A stretch of DNA of 52,056 bases from JAFARZ01 sp035651595 (GTDB lineage: Bacteria > Actinomycetota > Actinomycetes > Streptosporangiales > Streptosporangiaceae): NCBI GenBank assembly GCA_035651595.1, contig DASRFJ010000227.1, positions 1-52,056 on the forward strand. The letters run 5' to 3'. Positions 26,036 to 33,700 of the stretch are shown in pieces. The translations under genes and the position numbers were made by a program. The notes beneath the pieces are model-generated. The model saw only the letters and a program-made list of their open reading frames with translations. It was not told the origin of the DNA and did no database searches. How positions within the stretch are numbered: the first letter of the stretch is position 1; each line of letters starts with the position of its first letter.

Positions 26036-26587
26036 GTGACGGAACTGGACCAGGCTTTCCAGAGCACGCTGGCTATCCTGGCGCAGGTGGAACCGGATCA
26101 GCTGGACGCGCCGACACCGTGCGCGTCGTGGGACGTCCGGGCGCTGATCAACCACTTCGTCGGGTCGGCGCGCTGGTGGGCCGTCACCGTTGCCGGGGAG
26201 GACGCGGCGACCGACGCGGACTACGCGAGCGGGGACTTCGTCGCCGCCTACCAGGAGAGCATCAAGCTCGCGGTCGCGGCCTTCGAGGCCGACGGCGCTC
26301 TTGAGCGGATCGTGACGCTGCCGTTCGGCGAGTTTCCCGGCGCCGCGCTCCTGACGCACTGCACGACCGAGCAGTTCACCCATGGCTGGGATCTCGCGCG
26401 CGCCATCGGGCATCACACCGACCTGGCGCCCGGCCTGGCCGCCGCGTTGCTCAGCCAGTCGCGGGCGGCGATCTCCGATGCGTTCCGCGGGCCCGAGGGG
26501 CAGGCCTTCTTCGGGCCCGTCCAGGAGGCGCCCGCCACCGCGGGGCCCGCCGATCAGCTCGCCGCTTTCCTCGGCAGGTCGGTGTAG
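26036..26587 (+). CDS. TIGR03086-type mycothiol-dependent/DinB-fold protein
   Basis: A 183-residue protein of the MDMPI_N/DinB-like group. It has typical N-terminal WDVRALINHFVGSARWW containing a His of the usual metal site, the C-terminal half TTEQFTHGWDLARAIGHH with further His, and ends with DQLAAFLGRSV. Members are small metal-binding enzymes, some linked to mycothiol; the substrate is not known. GTG 26036 follows GAGAGGAA. Its stop is three bases before the sigma factor start, so the two are probably co-transcribed. Confidence 0.8.
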   Translation: MTELDQAFQSTLAILAQVEPDQLDAPTPCASWDVRALINHFVGSARWWAVTVAGEDAATDADYASGDFVAAYQESIKLAVAAFEADGALERIVTLPFGEFPGAALLTHCTTEQFTHGWDLARAIGHHTDLAPGLAAALLSQSRAAISDAFRGPEGQAFFGPVQEAPATAGPADQLAAFLGRSV

Positions 26588-26590
26588 TCG

Positions 26591-27553
26591 GTGCCCGACA
26601 GCACCGGCTTCGTCAGCGACACCGAGCCGTTCCGGCGGGAGCTGTTCGCGCACTGCTACCGGATGCTCGGTTCGGCCGCTGACGCGGAGGACCTGGTCCA
26701 GGAGACCTACCTGCGCGCCTGGCGTGCCTACGACGGGTTTGAGGGCCGGTCGTCGGTGCGCACCTGGCTGTACCAGATCGCCACCAACCGCTGCCTGACC
26801 GCGCTGGCCGGGCAGAGCCGCCGGATGCTGCCCTCTGGCCTTTACCCTCCCGAAGACGACCCTGGCCGGCTGCCGGAGCCGGCCGGCCCGGAGGTCAGCT
26901 GGCTGCAACCGGTGCCGGACGCGATGGTGACCCAGGACTCGGCCGATCCCGCGGCGATCGTCGCCGCGCGCGAAGGGCTGCGGCTGGCCCTCATCGCCAG
27001 CCTCCAGTACCTCCCGCCCAGGCAGCGTGCCGTGCTGATCCTGCGCGACGTGCTGGATTTCCCGACCGGTGAGGTCGCGGCCATGCTCGGCACCACGCCC
27101 GCGTCGGTCAAGAGCGCGCTGCAGCGCGCCCGGGTCCGGCTGAAGGAGCTGGCCCCAGCCGCCAGCGAGATCACTGAGCCGACCGCGCCGCAGGCCAGAG
27201 CCCTGCTCGAACGGTACATCGCGGCGTTCGAAAACGCCGACACGGGCGCCTTGGAGCGACTGCTGGTGCGGGACGCCACACTGGAGGCGACGCCATTCCG
27301 CACCTGGTTCCGTGGCGTCAGGACCTGCGTGCCGGCCCTGCGGGACCATGTCATCGTGTCGCCAGGCCGCTGGCGGATGGTGCCGGCCAGCGCCAACGGG
27401 CAGCCCGCCGTGGTGTGTCACCTGCGGGACGAGCTCGGCACCTACCAGCCCTACGGTGTCGCCGTGCTCACCATGACCGAGGCCGGCGTCAGCGGGATCG
27501 TCTCGTTCGGCGACCCTGCACTGGTGGAGGTATTCACGAGCTGCGTACGCTAA
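26591..27553 (+). CDS. ECF sigma factor with C-terminal SnoaL-like domain (SigG type)
   Basis: An extracytoplasmic-function sigma-70 factor of 320 residues. Region 2 is at about 13-85 (HCYRMLGSAADAEDLVQETYLRAWRAYDGFEG). Region 4 is at about 138-190 (YLPPRQRAVLILRDVLDFPTGEVAAMLGTTPASVKSALQRAR). A C-terminal SnoaL/NTF2-like domain (about 200-320) of this sigma subgroup acts in place of an anti-sigma factor. GTG start at 26591. No classical anti-sigma gene is adjacent. The partner upstream (26036) and the regulator downstream (27564) suggest a three-gene unit. Confidence 0.9.
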   Translation: MPDSTGFVSDTEPFRRELFAHCYRMLGSAADAEDLVQETYLRAWRAYDGFEGRSSVRTWLYQIATNRCLTALAGQSRRMLPSGLYPPEDDPGRLPEPAGPEVSWLQPVPDAMVTQDSADPAAIVAAREGLRLALIASLQYLPPRQRAVLILRDVLDFPTGEVAAMLGTTPASVKSALQRARVRLKELAPAASEITEPTAPQARALLERYIAAFENADTGALERLLVRDATLEATPFRTWFRGVRTCVPALRDHVIVSPGRWRMVPASANGQPAVVCHLRDELGTYQPYGVAVLTMTEAGVSGIVSFGDPALVEVFTSCVR

Positions 27554-27561
27554 AGTACGCA
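27542..27561. promoter_or_regulatory. inverted repeat before the response regulator
   Basis: TGCGTA (27542-27547) and TACGCA (27556-27561) are separated by eight bases. They overlap the sigma factor's last codons and end two bases before the regulator's GTG. It could be an operator for autoregulation or a short terminator-like stem. Confidence 0.35.
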
Positions 27562-27563
27562 AC

Positions 27564-28172
27564 GTGATTCGGACATTAGTCGCCGAGCCGACCACGCTGG
27601 CCCGCGAGGGCCTGGTGGCACTGCTGACCCGGGCGGACGACATCGACCTGATCGCCACCGTGCGACGAGGCGAGGAGGTCGTCCCGATGGCGCGGGCGGT
27701 CAAGCCCGACGTCGCTGTCATCGCCGCCACGTTTCCCGGCCACGACGGGATCTCGATCGCGCGTACGCTGCATGCCGCGATGCCCGGCTGCCGCTGCGCG
27801 ATCCTGAGCGCCAGACACCGGCTGCGCGACGTCCGCCGCGCCGCCGCCGCGCAGATCCACGGTTTCCTGGTGCACGACAGCCCGGCCGAATCGATCATCG
27901 CGGCGATCCGTGACCTCGCGACAGGCAAGAAGGTCCTGCACTCGGGGCTCGCCGCCGCCGCGCATGATGCCGCGCCGTGCCCGTTCACCGCCCGCGAGGC
28001 AGACACCCTGCGACTGGCCGCCCAGGGCGCCACCACCGCGGAGATCGGGCAGGCGCTGTCCCTTGCCCCGGGCACGGTCCGCAACTACCTGTCCAGCACG
28101 ATCGCCAAAGCCGGCGCCCGCAACCGGGTCGACGCGATCCGCATCGCCGACGAATACGGCTGGCTGTCATAG
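27564..28172 (+). CDS. NarL-like response regulator lacking the phosphorylation Asp
   Basis: A 202-residue protein with a receiver-like N-terminal domain and a LuxR-type helix-turn-helix (FTAREADTLRLAAQGATTAEIGQALSLAPGTVRNYLSSTIAKAG, about 138-182). In the receiver, the segment aligned with the canonical LLDIRMPG reads VIAATFPG, so Ala54 replaces the phosphorylated Asp. The N-terminal acidic pair is reduced to one Glu (VAEPTT). It is therefore likely to be an atypical receiver controlled by something other than phosphorylation. GTG start, no ribosome binding site, ten bases after the sigma factor stop. Confidence 0.85.
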   Translation: MIRTLVAEPTTLAREGLVALLTRADDIDLIATVRRGEEVVPMARAVKPDVAVIAATFPGHDGISIARTLHAAMPGCRCAILSARHRLRDVRRAAAAQIHGFLVHDSPAESIIAAIRDLATGKKVLHSGLAAAAHDAAPCPFTAREADTLRLAAQGATTAEIGQALSLAPGTVRNYLSSTIAKAGARNRVDAIRIADEYGWLS

Positions 28173-28220
28173 CTATTAACCACACGTAATATAGCGTAAT
28201 TCGCACACATATACGATCCC

Positions 28221-28239
28221 TATACCCCACCTGGGTATA
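28221..28239 (+). terminator. small hairpin after the response regulator
   Basis: TATACCC-CACCT-GGGTATA forms a perfect 7-bp stem 48 bases after the stop codon, followed by TTCTTC. A weak terminator is the simplest reading. Confidence 0.4.
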
Positions 28240-28242
28240 TTC

Positions 28243-28592
28243 TTCATGATCATGAAGGGTTTTGCGGCCTAGAGGATCCTGGTGGCTTATTCAGGGTGCT
28301 GCGACGAGGCGATCGGCGCTCGCAGGCGGCGAAAATCCCGAACAACGTGGCGGATTACCCCTTTGTGGCGGGCTGACCCTCGTTTTCAGAGGTCAGCCCA
28401 CCACGATAGGGAAATCCACCACATTGATGCAGAGCCAGCGGCGCGCCGGCGCATCGCCAGCCCCATGCTGCACGCCAGCTCCAGTCGCCATCAGGCGGCT
28501 GCCGGCAGATGGCCGGGCCGGCACATCCGAAGCCCAGGAGAATAAGCCACCAGGATCCTAGAGCACGTAAAACCCTTCGTAGTGATCATGAA
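28243..28592. mobile_element. complete MITE-like element, about 350 bp (family 1)
   Basis: The left end (28243-28292) and right end (28540-28592) are inverted repeats. Both carry TTCATGATCA, then GAAGGGTTTT, then GGATCCTGGTGGCTTATTC when read inward, with a few differences between. No transposase is encoded. The middle holds the 81-bp palindrome. Another copy lacking its right end lies at 17195. The short length, terminal inverted repeats and lack of coding capacity fit a MITE moved in trans. I could not identify a clear target-site duplication. The element separates the response regulator from the oxidoreductase gene. Confidence 0.85.
28343..28426. repeat. 81-bp palindromic repeat, copy 3 (family 1)
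   Basis: The arms, read inward from each side, start CAACGTGGCGGATT and CAATGTGGTGGATT and end GGGCTGACC. They agree at 29 of 36 positions by hand count, around a loop CTCGTTTTCAGA. The core 28346-28426 has the same length as copies 1 and 2. Confidence 0.9.
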
Positions 28593-28799
28593 AAGGGGTA
28601 CGCGCGAACTGGGGATATAACCAGACAAAGCCTGGCAAAACCAAGCTGATACCCCCAGGTGTCCGGCCGCCTCGCCGATCCGCTCGGGCGGCGACTCCGG
28701 ATTTATCCCCAATTCGCGGCCACTCGCACGAGGCCGCCCGGCCGCGGTTGTCCGATTTGCGCGCTTTCTGCGCCAGTCGCGGTCAGCTTTGATGTCAGA

Positions 28800-28859
28800 A
28801 ATGGGCTTCGTGACAGAAAAGGGTGCAGATCTGGCGCCTTTTCTGCCACGAAGCCCATT
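28800..28859. repeat. long hairpin with 23-bp arms
   Basis: AATGGGCTTCGTGACAGAAA continues to 28822. Its reverse complement at 28837-28859 has one mismatch in 23 positions, and the loop is 14 bases. It lies about 95 bases upstream of the oxidoreductase gene and is unrelated in sequence to families 1 and 2. The rest of 28173-28952 outside this hairpin and the MITE shows no convincing gene. Confidence 0.85.
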
Positions 28860-28952
28860 ATTACCACGCGAGCCATGCCTGCGAGCGATACCTTGGCCGC
28901 CCTCGCGGGGTCTTCCTGGGTGCAGGCAGATCACGCGACCCCAAGGAGTGTC

Positions 28953-29951
28953 ATGAACATCCCCGCCACCATGCGCGCCCTGCGGCAGCCGTCACTGAAC
29001 GGCCCGCAGGACCTCCACCTGATCACCGACGCACCGGTGCCACGCCCGGGCCCGGACGAGATCCTGATCCGGGTCACCGCCGCCGGCGTCAACTTCGGCG
29101 ACGTCGCGCAGGCCCACGGCACGTTCCTCGGTGGCCCGCGGCCGCCCTACGTGGCGGGCTTCGAGGCCGCCGGCGAGATCGTCACGCTCGGCGACGCGGT
29201 GACCGGCTTGGCACTCGGTGCGCGCGTGATCGGCGTCGGCATGAGCGGCGGCGCCTTCGCCGAATACATGGTGCTGCCCGCGGCCGCGGCGGTGCCGGTG
29301 CCCGCCAGGTGGACCGCGGAACAGGCGCTTGGCCTGGTGGTGAACTGGCCCACCGCGCTGGCCGCGCTCAGACCGCTGGGCCACATCGCCGCCGGCCAGA
29401 CCGTGCTGATCCACGCCGCGGCGGGCGGGACCGGCCAGGCCGCGGTGACGATGGCCAAACACTACGGCGCGACGGTCATCGCCACCGCCTCGCCGGCCAA
29501 ACACGAGACGGCGCGGGCACTGGGCGCCGACCACGTCCTGGACTCCCGCGACACGGATCTCGCCGCGCAGGTACTACGGCTGACCGGCGGCACCGGAGCC
29601 GACCTGGTGCTCGAGTCGGGCGGCGGCGCCACCTTCGGCGCCAGCCTGGCCGCTGCCAAGCGAGTTACCGGCCGGGTCGTCGTCTACGGCTCGGCCGGCG
29701 GCGAAGCCCCGGTCACCAACTGGGAGCTGGTGTACAAGTACCAGGTCACCATCATCGGCCTGAACATCGGCGTGCTCATCCAGGCCGCACCGCGGATCTT
29801 CGGCGAGGTCATGGGTGAGCTGTTCGCGCTCATCGCCGCCGGAGTGCTCACCCCCGGCCAGCCCACCACGTACGACCTCGCCGACGGCCCGAAGGCCCTC
29901 GCGGAACTGGCCGCCCGGACCACTGTCGGCAAGCTAGCCCTGCTGCCGTGA
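28953..29951 (+). CDS. quinone oxidoreductase-like MDR protein 1
   Basis: A medium-chain dehydrogenase/reductase of the NADPH:quinone oxidoreductase type, 332 residues, lacking the zinc ligands of alcohol dehydrogenases. An N-terminal GroES-like domain (APVPRPGPDEILIRVTAAGVNFGDV) is followed by the cofactor motif LIHAAAGGTGQAAVTMAK at about 150-167. ATG 28953 follows AAGGAG with ideal spacing; the open frame upstream to 28659 crosses a hairpin and is rejected. Its 3' end overlaps the convergent sortase gene by 18 bases. The natural substrate is unknown. Confidence 0.92.
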   Translation: MNIPATMRALRQPSLNGPQDLHLITDAPVPRPGPDEILIRVTAAGVNFGDVAQAHGTFLGGPRPPYVAGFEAAGEIVTLGDAVTGLALGARVIGVGMSGGAFAEYMVLPAAAAVPVPARWTAEQALGLVVNWPTALAALRPLGHIAAGQTVLIHAAAGGTGQAAVTMAKHYGATVIATASPAKHETARALGADHVLDSRDTDLAAQVLRLTGGTGADLVLESGGGATFGASLAAAKRVTGRVVVYGSAGGEAPVTNWELVYKYQVTIIGLNIGVLIQAAPRIFGEVMGELFALIAAGVLTPGQPTTYDLADGPKALAELAARTTVGKLALLP

Positions 29952-30584
29952 CGCGGCAAAGTCGGCAAAGTCGGCGAACACGACGATGCGGTCCAGGTAC
30001 AGGTGGGTCGCCCAGTCGAACTGGCCGCCGCACGTGACCAGGCGGAGCATGGGGCGGCTGCCGTACTGGTAGACCCTGCCGACCGGAAACCTGTCTTGCG
30101 GATACAGACCGACCGACGTGACCCGGAAGGCCGCGACGCGACGGTCCTGGCGGGTCACGTAGATAAGGTCCCCGGGCAGCAGCGCACCGAGCCGGTAGAA
30201 CACCGCGGGCCCGACGCCCGCCGCGTCGACGTGCCCGAGCAGGACGGCGGCGCCGGCCTGGCCCGGTGCCGGGCCGCGGTCATACCAGCTGGCCAGGAAC
30301 GGCGTGCTCAGCGACGGCACCGCGACCTGGCCGTCGGAGCCGAGCCCGAGCGGGATGATCCGCGCGCGCACGCCGATCGCGGGAATCGCCACGATGACCG
30401 GGACCGACCTGCCCATCACCACCGGGCGATGCCGCCTCCCGGCCTTGGGCACCGGTCGTTCCGCGGCGGCCGCCGACGCCGCGGGCACCGGCGGCGGAGA
30501 CCACCGCGGCACGTGCCCGCTCAGCCCGGTGATCAGCAGACCCACGCCGAGCAGCAGGACGGCGAGGTTCCCGAACCGCGTCAC
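29934..30584 (-). CDS. class F-like sortase 2
   Basis: A second small sortase, about 216 residues: one N-terminal helix (FGNLAVLLLGVGLLITGLSG), a Pro/Ala linker, and the domain with active-site His in LLGHVDAAG and Cys in LRLVTCGGQFD. As in sortase 1, YLDR follows where some family members have an Arg after the Tyr. The GTG at 30584 is 16 bases after the stop of the secreted-protein gene upstream, suggesting one transcript. The tail FADFADFAAS comes from a small tandem repeat. It may act on the neighbouring 30601-31209 product. Confidence 0.85.
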   Translation of the reverse strand: MTRFGNLAVLLLGVGLLITGLSGHVPRWSPPPVPAASAAAAERPVPKAGRRHRPVVMGRSVPVIVAIPAIGVRARIIPLGLGSDGQVAVPSLSTPFLASWYDRGPAPGQAGAAVLLGHVDAAGVGPAVFYRLGALLPGDLIYVTRQDRRVAAFRVTSVGLYPQDRFPVGRVYQYGSRPMLRLVTCGGQFDWATHLYLDRIVVFADFADFAASRQQG

Positions 30585-30600
30585 ATGTCGTGGCCGCGGT

Positions 30601-31209
30601 TCAGCCACGCGGCTTGCGGAGCCGGCGCAGCGCCGCCAGACCCGCGATGCCGCCGGCGCCAAGCACTCCCAGGCCCGCCATCGCGCTTGTGCTCATGCCG
30701 CCTGGTGCCGAGGTCGCGCCGTCACCGGTGATAGGGGCCGCCGTCGGCGGCGGGGGCGGCGGCCGGTACGTCGGCTTGGGCGGCATCGGGCTCGGCGTCG
30801 GAGTCGGCGGTGGCGGCGGCGCGTTCACCGTCAGGTCCACGATCCCGGAGTCCCCGTTCTCGCACCGGGCGACCGCCTCGCGGACTCCCGGTGTCAGGCC
30901 GGTCGGCAGGTTCACCGTCACGGCGAACACGCCCGCCCTGGCTGACTTCATCGAGACCGGGCCGTTGAGCCCGATCGTCTCGCCGAAGAGCGTCGCCGAC
31001 TTGGACGGCGGGTTGCACTTGATCGTGAACGTGACGGGGAGGCCCGGCATCGCTGTCGACGGATCCGCCGTCAGCGGCACGGTCTGGGCCTGAGCCGGGG
31101 TCGCCGTGGCAATCACGGCGAGGCCCGCCCCGGCGGTGACGGCGACGATCGCGAGCACCCCCGAGCCCGCGAGAATCACCCCACCAGAGCGCGCTGGGGT
31201 CCCCGGCAT
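30601..31209 (-). CDS. secreted, C-terminally anchored protein; candidate sortase substrate
   Basis: A 202-residue protein with a signal sequence to about residue 42 (ending ATPAQAQ) and an Ig-like middle part. A Pro-rich spacer (about 131-158) is followed by APITGDG, then a hydrophobic helix (STSAMAGLGVLGAGGIAGLAAL) and a basic tail RRLRKPRG. This layout is that of a cell-wall sorting signal, although the pentapeptide is not a classical LPXTG; ITGDG is the nearest match. The gene lies directly upstream of sortase 2, which supports an enzyme-substrate pair. ATG 31209 follows GGAGGGG. No biochemical role is known. Confidence 0.8.
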   Translation of the reverse strand: MPGTPARSGGVILAGSGVLAIVAVTAGAGLAVIATATPAQAQTVPLTADPSTAMPGLPVTFTIKCNPPSKSATLFGETIGLNGPVSMKSARAGVFAVTVNLPTGLTPGVREAVARCENGDSGIVDLTVNAPPPPPTPTPSPMPPKPTYRPPPPPPTAAPITGDGATSAPGGMSTSAMAGLGVLGAGGIAGLAALRRLRKPRG

Positions 31210-31342
31210 CCCAATCCCCTCCCCGTCGGCTGCGGCTTCCCCCGGCCGCCAGACACTCGGCGTCGCCGCATCGTCACTATTTGTATCCAGTGACTACTTA
31301 GCGAAACCAATCGGCCTTGAGTTGATCGGGACGGGGTGCGGG

Positions 31343-33256
31343 CTACTTGTAGCGCATGGCCTGGAAGGTCAGGTTGGCGCACAAGCCGGAGCCGTTCGCC
31401 TGCACGCAGAAGACGACCGCCGAGGTCTGCCCGCGCCCCAGCGTGAAGATCACCGAGCCGTGGGTCCAGGAGCCGGAGCGGACCGTGAAGTGGACCTTGC
31501 CGTCGCCGGCGTCGTCATCGTTCATCGCACCGATGAAGATCGGCGACTGAGTCTGTTCGGCCCACCCGGTCACCAGGTAGTGCTTGCCCGGTGACAGCCC
31601 CGTGATGACCTCCGCGACACCGGCCTGCGGGTCGGCGGTCAGCGCGACCGCGTTCACGTTGCCCGGGCCGGATCCCGGGTTGACCGCCGCGTTCTCCACC
31701 GCGTAGTTCCAGCCGCCCAGCGTGCCGTCGGCAAAATTGCCGTTGTCGACCAGGTTCGGGCCGTACGCGGTGAGGGTGCCCTTGCTGCTGCCCGGCTTCG
31801 GCGACGCCGAGCTGCCCGGCGAGCCGAGCGTCACCGCGGGGAGCGACTTCTTGGGATTCGGCTTCTTCGGGTGGCCGTTGTGGCGCGTGCCCGGCTTCGG
31901 GCTCGGTCCGGCCGAACTCGTGGGCGCGTTCGTGCTCTGCCGCGGGTTCACCCCTGACGCGGTGCTTGCGCCGGTCGGGCCATTGCCCGCCAGCGTCTTG
32001 TGCCCGGTGGCGAACGGCCCGATGTGGCCCAGCGCCAGGCCGCCGATCACCAGCGCGACCACGACCACGGCGGCCACGCCGGCCACCAGCGGGCTCCCGG
32101 TGACGCGGCCCGCGAGGCTCGGGCCACGCCCGCCGGGCAGTCCCGGGGACGGCGTGGCTGCCGGTGGCGGCGGCGCACCGGGAAACGGCGAGACTGGCCC
32201 GGGCACGACCGCGGTGTCCATGCTGTTCCCGGCGTCAGCCACGGGTGGCCGGCCGTGCAGCGGAATGACCGTCGCGAACGCGTCCAGCGCCGGCTCGTTC
32301 GGTCGAGACGCGGTCACCGGGGGCAGGCTCACCGGGCCCTGCGCGAAGGCCTGCGGCGGCGCGAGCCTGGGCGGCGGTCCCGCGGGTACCGGCGCGGCGA
32401 GCAGGCCGGCGCTGGCCGGCGCCATCGCCCCCGCGGCCGGGCCGAGCGAGGCGAGCAGCGCGGGATCGCGCAGTGCGCCGGCCATCGAGGCGGCGGTGCG
32501 CCGCCCGGCCGGGTCTTTGGACAGGCAAGAGCTCAGCAATTCCCAGAACGGCCCAGGTACTTGAGTCAACCGAGGCGGCACGGTCTGGAGGTGGTCGTGC
32601 ATGATCGCGGCGACGTGCCCGGTGAACGGCGGCCGGCCCGCGAGCAGCTCGTACAGCGTGATGCCGAACGCGTACACATCGGTCGCCGGAGACGGATCGC
32701 TCCCGGTCAGCAGCTCAGGCGCCAGGTACGCGGCGGTACCGAGCACGGTGCCGGTGGTGGTCGCCGAGTTATCCCCCACGATCCGCGCCACGCCGAAGTC
32801 CGCCAGCTTCACCTGGCCGGCATCCAGCAGCACGTTCGCGGGCTTGAGGTCCCGGTGCACGATGCCCGCCGAGTGCGCGGCGGCCAGCCCGTCGCAGATC
32901 TGCGCCGCCAGCCGGGCGGCCTCGGCGCTGCTCAGCGTGCCACCGGCCCGCTGCCGGTAGGCGTTCAGGTCGCCGCCGCCGACCAGATCCATCACGAGCG
33001 CGAGCTGGTCGCCCTCGACGATCATGTCGTGCAGCGTCACCACCGCGGGGTGCCGGAACTTCATGAGCACCGTGCGCTCGCGCACGAACCGCGTCACTGC
33101 GTCGGGGTCGGCGGCGTACTCGGATCGCAGCAGCTTGATCGCGAAAGGGGCCCCCGTTACCTTGTCACGCCCCCGCCACACGACCCCCATACCGCCTTGC
33201 CCTATCTGTTCATCCAGCAGATAGCGGCTCCCCAGCGTCCGGATGGCCATGGGCAT
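31343..33256 (-). CDS. Ser/Thr protein kinase with extracellular lectin-like domain
   Basis: A transmembrane Hanks-type kinase of 637 residues. The kinase domain (about 10-270) is complete: GQGGMG loop at 19-24, Lys41, HRDLKPAN at 134-141, DFG at 153-155, APE at 179-181. A Pro-rich linker leads to one membrane helix at about 390-411. An outer Ser/Pro/Lys-rich stalk is followed by a C-terminal beta-sandwich-like domain (about 505-637, starting LVDNGNFADGTLGGWNY), resembling carbohydrate-binding/DUF642-like folds with two Cys near the end. It may sense wall sugars. PASTA repeats are absent. ATG 33256 is used; 33250 is possible. Confidence 0.92.
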   Translation of the reverse strand: MPMAIRTLGSRYLLDEQIGQGGMGVVWRGRDKVTGAPFAIKLLRSEYAADPDAVTRFVRERTVLMKFRHPAVVTLHDMIVEGDQLALVMDLVGGGDLNAYRQRAGGTLSSAEAARLAAQICDGLAAAHSAGIVHRDLKPANVLLDAGQVKLADFGVARIVGDNSATTTGTVLGTAAYLAPELLTGSDPSPATDVYAFGITLYELLAGRPPFTGHVAAIMHDHLQTVPPRLTQVPGPFWELLSSCLSKDPAGRRTAASMAGALRDPALLASLGPAAGAMAPASAGLLAAPVPAGPPPRLAPPQAFAQGPVSLPPVTASRPNEPALDAFATVIPLHGRPPVADAGNSMDTAVVPGPVSPFPGAPPPPAATPSPGLPGGRGPSLAGRVTGSPLVAGVAAVVVVALVIGGLALGHIGPFATGHKTLAGNGPTGASTASGVNPRQSTNAPTSSAGPSPKPGTRHNGHPKKPNPKKSLPAVTLGSPGSSASPKPGSSKGTLTAYGPNLVDNGNFADGTLGGWNYAVENAAVNPGSGPGNVNAVALTADPQAGVAEVITGLSPGKHYLVTGWAEQTQSPIFIGAMNDDDAGDGKVHFTVRSGSWTHGSVIFTLGRGQTSAVVFCVQANGSGLCANLTFQAMRYK

Positions 33257-33374
33257 GGATCCTATAGCTTTGCGGCTTTTGTCATGGTGTCGTAGTGGGA
33301 CCTGAGATGACTTTGGGACCTCAATCCCGCCACCTGAACCGTTCCAGCCTGGCGTCGTCGCGACCACCCCGCCC

Positions 33375-33555
33375 CCGCGCTGGGCAAGTGCCCGAAATGC
33401 TCGCTTCTGTCCCGGTACGTTCGATGACAGCCCTGGACCCGCGATGCAGCCCGAAATTATTGCGGACACTTACCCCCCCACATCGGGGGGGTAAGTGTCC
33501 GCAATAATCTGGCCCACTCAAGAGTACGCCCGGAATCAGCCGGTATATCCGGATA
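33375..33555 (-). repeat. family 2 palindromic element, copy A
   Basis: A roughly 180-bp unit whose reverse complement matches the unit at 38605. Shared blocks are GGCTGATTCCGGGCGT, the central hairpin, TTTCGG, and GCATTTCGGGCACTTGCCC. The hairpin at 33456-33508 has perfect 24-bp arms, ATTATTGCGGACACTTACCC plus four more C, with loop ACATC. It lies in the 444-bp gap between the divergent kinase (minus) and TauE-like (plus) genes. The rest of that gap holds only their promoter regions, which I could not resolve. Confidence 0.9.
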
Positions 33556-33700
33556 TGGGCGGCGAGCTGGCGATTCACGGCCGGGGCGCGCGATCTGCCC
33601 TGAGCAGGGCCGGGGGGAGCAGACGCAGGGGCGGGGTGCGACGAGGATCACAGGGCGGGGGCTCGGTTCGCGGCGGGGCGGGGGGCATTCTTGTTAGCGG

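Noticed and set aside
28659..28952. N-terminal extension of the oxidoreductase at 28953
   Set aside because: The frame crosses the long hairpin, has no family similarity, and the ATG at 28953 has an ideal ribosome site.
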